Origin: Natronoflexus pectinivorans
GTDB taxonomy: Bacteria > Bacteroidota > Bacteroidia > Bacteroidales > Marinilabiliaceae
Assembly (NCBI RefSeq): GCF_004345615.1
Contig: NZ_SLWK01000001.1
Span: 248,001-312,000, forward strand
Reading direction: 5' to 3'
Length of the DNA stretch: 64,000 bases
In this document: positions 59,559 to 64,000 of the stretch, one piece after another
How the letters are laid out: every line of letters starts with the position of its first letter
How positions within the stretch are numbered: position 1 is the stretch's first letter
The notes under the pieces: model-generated
What the model was told of the DNA's origin: nothing
What the model saw: the letters and a program-made list of their open reading frames with translations, nothing else
The model's database searches: none
Made by a program: the position numbers and the translations under genes

Positions 59559-61603
59559 AATCTCTTTCGTACCTGAAAACGAACCTCCCTGCTAACGTTC
59601 CCTGGAATGGTCATATTTCCTGAACCTATAGTTTCCCTGTTGGCATAATGCCAACGGGAAAATCTCACCCACAAATCCAGTCGACGAAGTGGTGTATATT
59701 TAACCATGGCAACCACTCTGTTTCCAACTCCATAATAAGAAGGAACACTAAAGCTGTAAAGCAAGTCGGGTTCGTATGCGTAAATTCTCGTCTCATAATC
59801 TTCAACATCCATCATGGCATACCTGAGAGTCGCATTCCACTTTTCACCCGGATGCCGGTAGCGGATATCCTGTGCCAGAAGAAAGCCGGGTGATTCAGCT
59901 CTTTCACCAAACCTGGAAACATAATGAAAGTCAGCTCGAGTTGTAAAACTCCAGGTGTTATCTGGAGAATATCGGGTTTGCAATCTGAACTGGTTTTGAA
60001 CAAGCTCCCCGGTTTCATATCCCGGATTATCCATGGGAACATTCACAACCTTGTTGCGATGGCGGTATCTCAATAAATTCTCCCATCCTCTTGATGGACG
60101 ATGGGTTAAAACAGACAGAAAATCATATCCATTGGATGGCGATTTGGTTTGAAACCTGAGCCAGTTGTGTTCGAAATAGTCAATGTAAGCCGATAAAGAG
60201 AGGCCTGCCGGCAACCCCAACTCCATTCCGGCGTAAAATCCCGACTCTCCGGCCGGATTCCCGGCTTCCGTTAGCGGAGCTCCAAGCGGAGCAATGAAAT
60301 CAACCGGAATGCGACGATAGGCCATTGCCATGTTGAGTTGACCCGATAAGGCAAAGAGTGTTCCGGTCCAGAGAGCCGGCTCGGGGTTGTCGTTAAAAGC
60401 AACCTCCCCAAACCAATACACATTATAAATGCTGCCTTGCCATCCAAACCATCCATTTTGATTTTTTCGTCCCCTGAAATAGTGAATATTGTATGGCCGG
60501 TCAACCGGGTAGAGTGGATGCTCCAACTCATAGTGCAGAAAGCCTCCATCTAAAATAAAACGCCCTGCATGCCATCTGACAGATATGCCGTAAATCTCCT
60601 CCAAGGTGGTTTTGCGTTGCTCAAGCTCTGTTAAAGTGCGATGAAACCCATCTGTTTTGATGCTTGTGATAAATCTGTTCCCACCATCATCTTCGCTGAT
60701 TCTTCCGCCAACATTCTGAATGGAAACAAATGGAACAATCGTGAAATTATCCGTTCCAAAAGCAATCAATCCCCCATTGAGCCCACCACCTTCGGCAACT
60801 GAAAGTGAAGGACGGTAGGCAGGATGGCGATTGCGGATGGAAGTTGTCATGGAACTTTTACGTGGAGCCATGGCAGTTTGCAAAACCAATCCTTGTCCAG
60901 TGCTCATGCGGTACTGGCCAACAATTACCTGCTTAACAATTCCATTGGGTTTCCACGACAAATACCCGGAAACATAATCAAGCGTATTTATCTGATTATT
61001 GAACATGGGTTCTCCGGCATCTTTTTCAGTCACAAACCCCAGCTCCACATCACGCATCGGCTCAATTTCCATTCGTGAATAGAGTTTCAGTTTATTTCCC
61101 TGAAAAGGAGTGGTACCATCTTCCCTTTCACGGTATCCCGAAGGCGTTTCCAGCACCCATTGGGTGCGCAGAAACAGGTCTCCCCTGCGACGAAAAAAGC
61201 GATGATCTTCATCCAGCTCTTCATCAAACAACAGCAACGGCTCAAGCAACATTATGGTACGTCGATCCAGCCCTTCAACAGCCTGTAGATCAAAAATTGT
61301 AACAAACTTCTCTAATTGATATCTTCGGAAAAGGATGGCTTCAATCTGGATGTCATTCAGGAAAAAAATCTGTTCCAGATCTTCACGTCTAGCCCGGTTA
61401 ATTTTCACAGGGTTACGTGCCAAACGGATCAGTTCTTCGGTGAACCAGGTGAGGTCGACATCTTCATCCAAATCAGCTGCCAGGCTTTCCATTATTTCTG
61501 ATGCCCATAAACGCACGTCATCCTCATTTTGCCCGGCAGCAAAATGAAACATGCAAATAAAAACAATCCAAATAACTGATATTCTGACCATGGAGAAACG
61601 CAT
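59555..61603 (-). CDS. Outer-membrane protein with N-terminal helix-hairpin-helix region
   Basis: A 682-residue protein with a signal peptide ending at HFAAGQ. Residues ~45-130 form two ComEA-like helix-hairpin-helix repeats (KINRARREDLEQIFFLNDIQ, LQAVEGLDRRTIMLLEPLL), and the remaining ~550 residues alternate hydrophobic and polar positions in long strands (WKPNGIVKQVIVGQYRM, LSGQLNMAMAYRRIP, REVRFQVRKRF) and end in Phe, typical of an outer-membrane barrel. The exact role is unknown; Bacteroidota encode it as a lone family. Its ATG overlaps the upstream gene's stop as TAATG, so the two are translationally coupled. Confidence 0.8.
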   Translation of the reverse strand: MRFSMVRISVIWIVFICMFHFAAGQNEDDVRLWASEIMESLAADLDEDVDLTWFTEELIRLARNPVKINRARREDLEQIFFLNDIQIEAILFRRYQLEKFVTIFDLQAVEGLDRRTIMLLEPLLLFDEELDEDHRFFRRRGDLFLRTQWVLETPSGYREREDGTTPFQGNKLKLYSRMEIEPMRDVELGFVTEKDAGEPMFNNQINTLDYVSGYLSWKPNGIVKQVIVGQYRMSTGQGLVLQTAMAPRKSSMTTSIRNRHPAYRPSLSVAEGGGLNGGLIAFGTDNFTIVPFVSIQNVGGRISEDDGGNRFITSIKTDGFHRTLTELEQRKTTLEEIYGISVRWHAGRFILDGGFLHYELEHPLYPVDRPYNIHYFRGRKNQNGWFGWQGSIYNVYWFGEVAFNDNPEPALWTGTLFALSGQLNMAMAYRRIPVDFIAPLGAPLTEAGNPAGESGFYAGMELGLPAGLSLSAYIDYFEHNWLRFQTKSPSNGYDFLSVLTHRPSRGWENLLRYRHRNKVVNVPMDNPGYETGELVQNQFRLQTRYSPDNTWSFTTRADFHYVSRFGERAESPGFLLAQDIRYRHPGEKWNATLRYAMMDVEDYETRIYAYEPDLLYSFSVPSYYGVGNRVVAMVKYTPLRRLDLWVRFSRWHYANRETIGSGNMTIPGNVSREVRFQVRKRF

Positions 61604-62445
61604 TACCTTTTAATAACATATACAATTCCAAACGCCGAAGAGAACCCGAGTGTAGGATGATGATTTATGCCTGCGTCAAACCGAATCATTTCCCATTCTA
61701 ACCCGGCACCAAAAGCCATACGCAATGGTGCCGACGAAACACCTCCTCTCAGATTGACCTGTTGATGAACCGGAGCTTCAACGCTAAAACTAACCACTGC
61801 ATCCTCTTCCATCTCTTTTATCAAACCAAGTTCAAGAAACAACCCCGAGGATGGCTCGTACAAAATGGAAGCTGCCGAATATGAAACGTGGTATTCGCTA
61901 TGATTGTCTAAGTCCCACTTTTGTCGCGAGGGGTTTGCTGTAAAAAAGCCTATGGCGAATTGTGAAGACGGCATAATTTGCAGTCCGGCATCCATCAGAA
62001 AAATCCCATGACTACCATACGATTGCTGATATCTGACCATTCGCGTACCTTTTATCCCAAGTCGCAACCACGGAGCCATTTCACGTGCAAAAGCAACACT
62101 GTATTGTTGGAGATTAAAACTTGAAAACCCATATTGAGAAAACCCTCCAGATACAACACCGTATCTGTTGGGAAAAACAGCAAAAGCCGCTCTGGAACTT
62201 AGATCACTCAAATGAAAAGTGCTTTCATACCCGGCTCCTGCTGCCAAAACGGGATTGAGAGCCGTACCTGCCGGATTTGTAAAAAAAGCCCATGCATCCC
62301 TGCTCATAGCCCCCGATCGAACCATGATGCCATCCACCGGAGAATTGAAAACCTGAACCTGACAGAAAACCACGGACAGAGATAAAAAAGAGAAGAAGAA
62401 AAAGCAAAAGAGAAACGAAATGATAAAACGAGATGAATGAAGCAT
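61603..62445 (-). CDS. Outer-membrane barrel protein of PorQ/PorV-like fold
   Basis: About 280 residues from an ATG at 62445, which gives a clean signal peptide (MLHSSRFIISFLFCFFFFSFLSLSVVFCQ); the frame is open 20 codons further but that part is not signal-like. The mature part has beta-strand pairs with repeated aromatic residues (GAGYESTFHLSDLSSRAAF, GGFSQYGFSSFNLQQYSV, FFTANPSRQ, FGAGLEWEMIRFDAGINHH) as in the PorV/FadL-like family. NPAGTAL near the start is also seen in that family. It shares a base with the downstream gene, so the two proteins probably work in one envelope process, still unidentified. Confidence 0.75.
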   Translation of the reverse strand: MLHSSRFIISFLFCFFFFSFLSLSVVFCQVQVFNSPVDGIMVRSGAMSRDAWAFFTNPAGTALNPVLAAGAGYESTFHLSDLSSRAAFAVFPNRYGVVSGGFSQYGFSSFNLQQYSVAFAREMAPWLRLGIKGTRMVRYQQSYGSHGIFLMDAGLQIMPSSQFAIGFFTANPSRQKWDLDNHSEYHVSYSAASILYEPSSGLFLELGLIKEMEEDAVVSFSVEAPVHQQVNLRGGVSSAPLRMAFGAGLEWEMIRFDAGINHHPTLGFSSAFGIVYVIKR

Positions 62446-62684
62446 TAGTGAAAACGAGTTTCCGTTTTCATGTCTGAACTGACATTTAATCTTTAAAGCA
62501 AGCATCTCTCAATATTTGGGTTAGTTAAGGTGTCAATATCAAGTCCAAATTAAAAAAAACTAAAATAATTGTCAATCGTTTGTTTAAACTTATCATCACC
62601 TCAACAACCTAGGTGAATTGAAACACTGCATGTACAAATACTAAAATCACAGAATCTTATCACATCCATGTGCTTCATTTTTCT

Positions 62685-62692
62685 TACATTTG
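62685..62692 (+). promoter_or_regulatory. -7 promoter element of hpt
   Basis: TACATTTG, a full TAnnTTTG match, 31 bases before the hpt start. The -33 TTG is not clear. Confidence 0.5.
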
Positions 62693-62722
62693 TAACTTAA
62701 ACCATATAGGAAATTACCATTA

Positions 62723-63265
62723 ATGAAAAATATTCAGTTACTTGACAAGACCTTTAGCCTGTCAATTCCGGCCAGTGATATTAAAAAAGCCATTTGGGAG
62801 ATGGCCGAAAAAATCAACCGGGAATTAAGAGATGCAGACCCTCTAATGATCTGCATCTTAAATGGATCATTTATGTTTTCAGCCGACCTGATGAAACTGA
62901 TTGACTTCCCCTGCCAGATCAGCTTTGTTAAACTGGCATCATACGAAGGCACCGGAAGCACAGGCAAAGTAAAGGAACTGATTGGCTTTAACGAAGACTT
63001 AAAAGGCCGAACAGTGGTTCTTTTAGAGGATATTGTTGACACCGGGGTAACTGTTGAAAACTGTGTTAACCAGCTTAATAAAATGGGGGTAGAAGAAGTT
63101 GTTGTGGCATCGCTTCTGTTTAAACCCGATGCCTTAAAAAAAGACATTAAACTTGATTATGTGGGGTTGAAAATACCCAACGATTTTATCGTTGGATATG
63201 GGCTTGATTACAATGGCTACGGTCGTAACCTGCCCGACATATACAGCTTAACAGCTGATAATTAA
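62723..63265 (+). CDS. hpt: Hypoxanthine phosphoribosyltransferase
   Basis: Salvages hypoxanthine (and probably guanine) to IMP/GMP using PRPP. The 180-residue protein has the PRPP-binding motif VVLLEDIVDTGVTVENCV near residue 96, preceded by the flexible loop ASYEGTGSTGKVKE, and FIVGYGLDYNGYGRNLPDIY near the C-terminus, standard for Hpt. It is followed 148 bases later by adk on the same strand, a common pairing in Bacteroidota. Confidence 0.95.
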   Translation: MKNIQLLDKTFSLSIPASDIKKAIWEMAEKINRELRDADPLMICILNGSFMFSADLMKLIDFPCQISFVKLASYEGTGSTGKVKELIGFNEDLKGRTVVLLEDIVDTGVTVENCVNQLNKMGVEEVVVASLLFKPDALKKDIKLDYVGLKIPNDFIVGYGLDYNGYGRNLPDIYSLTADN

Positions 63266-63321
63266 AATGTCTCATCCATGATTTTTTTCTTCTGTTGAAG
63301 CAACAAATCTTGCCAAAATAA

Positions 63322-63329
63322 TATGTTTG
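63322..63329 (+). promoter_or_regulatory. Possible -7 element ahead of adk
   Basis: TATGTTTG fits TAnnTTTG but the nearest TTG is 24 bases upstream. adk may instead be read through from hpt, as no terminator was seen between them. Confidence 0.3.
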
Positions 63330-63413
63330 GTGCAAGTTGAGACATAAAAATAGCTTAGAAATCAGAAATAAATAACAGCCAAACAGTAACTAATCTATTA
63401 ACCAAATTCTCAC

Positions 63414-63986
63414 ATGCAAAATGTAATTATTTTTGGCCCTCCGGGCTCCGGTAAGGGCACACAGAGTGAAAAAATCATTGAAAAATTCGGTTTTGCCCAT
63501 ATCTCCACAGGAGATATATTAAGGGCAGAAATTAAATCCGGAACTCCCCTTGGAGTCACAGCCGCGAAGTTTATTGACAACGGTCAATTGGTGCCCGATG
63601 ACCTGATTATAGACATGCTGGAAAACAAACTCGACACCCTTAACGACATGCCGGGTGTTATTTTTGATGGATTTCCAAGAACCGTAGAACAGGCCAAAGC
63701 GCTTAAAGAGATGCTCGAAAAACGGGGTGAAAAGATCAGCGTAATGATCAATCTTGAAGTGGCCAAACCTGAACTTATTGACAGGCTTCTAAAACGAGGT
63801 CAGATTTCCGGCAGATCGGATGACAACCTGGAAACCATAGAAAAAAGAATCAAAGTGTATGAAAGCCAAACATCCCCGGTGATTGATTTTTATAAAAATG
63901 AAGGATCATATCATGGAGTAAAAGGGGTTGGTTCAATTGATGAAATTTTTTCTTCAATCAGCGAATCCATTGAATCCTGTGTTTAA
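63414..63986 (+). CDS. adk: Adenylate kinase
   Basis: Interconverts ATP+AMP with 2 ADP, balancing adenylate pools. The 190-residue protein begins with the P-loop IFGPPGSGKGTQSEK, then FAHISTGDILRAEI, GVIFDGFPRTVEQAKAL and the LID Arg pair in LKRGQISGRSDDNLETIEKR. The short LID without cysteines is the zinc-free, short-form enzyme. It is complete, ending 14 bases before the window edge. Confidence 0.95.
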   Translation: MQNVIIFGPPGSGKGTQSEKIIEKFGFAHISTGDILRAEIKSGTPLGVTAAKFIDNGQLVPDDLIIDMLENKLDTLNDMPGVIFDGFPRTVEQAKALKEMLEKRGEKISVMINLEVAKPELIDRLLKRGQISGRSDDNLETIEKRIKVYESQTSPVIDFYKNEGSYHGVKGVGSIDEIFSSISESIESCV

Positions 63987-64000
63987 TATTTGTTTCGCAG

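Overview
The window looks like chromosomal DNA from a member of the Bacteroidota, plausibly a polysaccharide-degrading Bacteroidales/Marinilabiliales-type bacterium; the order is an inference. Direct support: several promoters of the phylum-specific form TTG-N19/20-TAnnTTTG (tig, tRNA-Leu, ykgJ-like gene, threonine/serine dehydratase), a PorQ component of the type IX secretion system (T9SS), a GH43 enzyme with a T9SS sorting domain, a tRNA without encoded CCA, a SusD remnant, and moderately AT-rich sequence. No phage, insertion sequence, CRISPR array or plasmid function was seen.

Layout. 1-7.4 kb: left-edge fragment of a large Ig/PKD-like surface protein, then cardiolipin synthase-ribD (abutting), prmC, acpH and a CpgS-like P-loop GTPase. 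7.7-37.6 kb: an accessory block dominated by secreted glycoside hydrolases: two GH2 beta-galactosidases, three LamG-GH43 enzymes, a GH42 beta-galactosidase and a GH30 enzyme, with altronate dehydratase/tagaturonate reductase (uxaA/uxaB), a large TlpA-like thioredoxin-fold protein, a DPP4-like S9 peptidase, an S41 peptidase and two small hypothetical proteins. It also holds two gene corpses: a frameshifted, doubly truncated glycyl-radical enzyme and the last ~80 codons of a SusD. 37.9-64 kb: mostly core genes: ispH-cmk, porQ, ykgJ-like, nhaC, a PLP dehydratase, hppA, a protease-propeller-barrel outer-membrane protein, an EEP-family hydrolase, tig-clpP-clpX, tRNA-Leu, tatC-lptB, recQ, a coupled pair of outer-membrane proteins, hpt and adk.

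How they work together. The hydrolases fit removal of galactose and arabinose from pectic (rhamnogalacturonan-I/arabinogalactan-like) chains, and UxaB/UxaA would take tagaturonate through altronate to 2-keto-3-deoxygluconate, so galacturonate oxidation is a natural sink. No intact SusC/SusD pair and no transcription regulator is in the block; only a SusD tail with its terminator remains, suggesting a utilisation locus that has lost its uptake module here or depends on one elsewhere. One GH43 carries a T9SS tag and its close tandem copy a lipoprotein signal, so the two products should have different addresses.

Most convergent or operon ends carry clear hairpin terminators. Substrate assignments for the hydrolases are family-level inferences; core-gene calls are firm.
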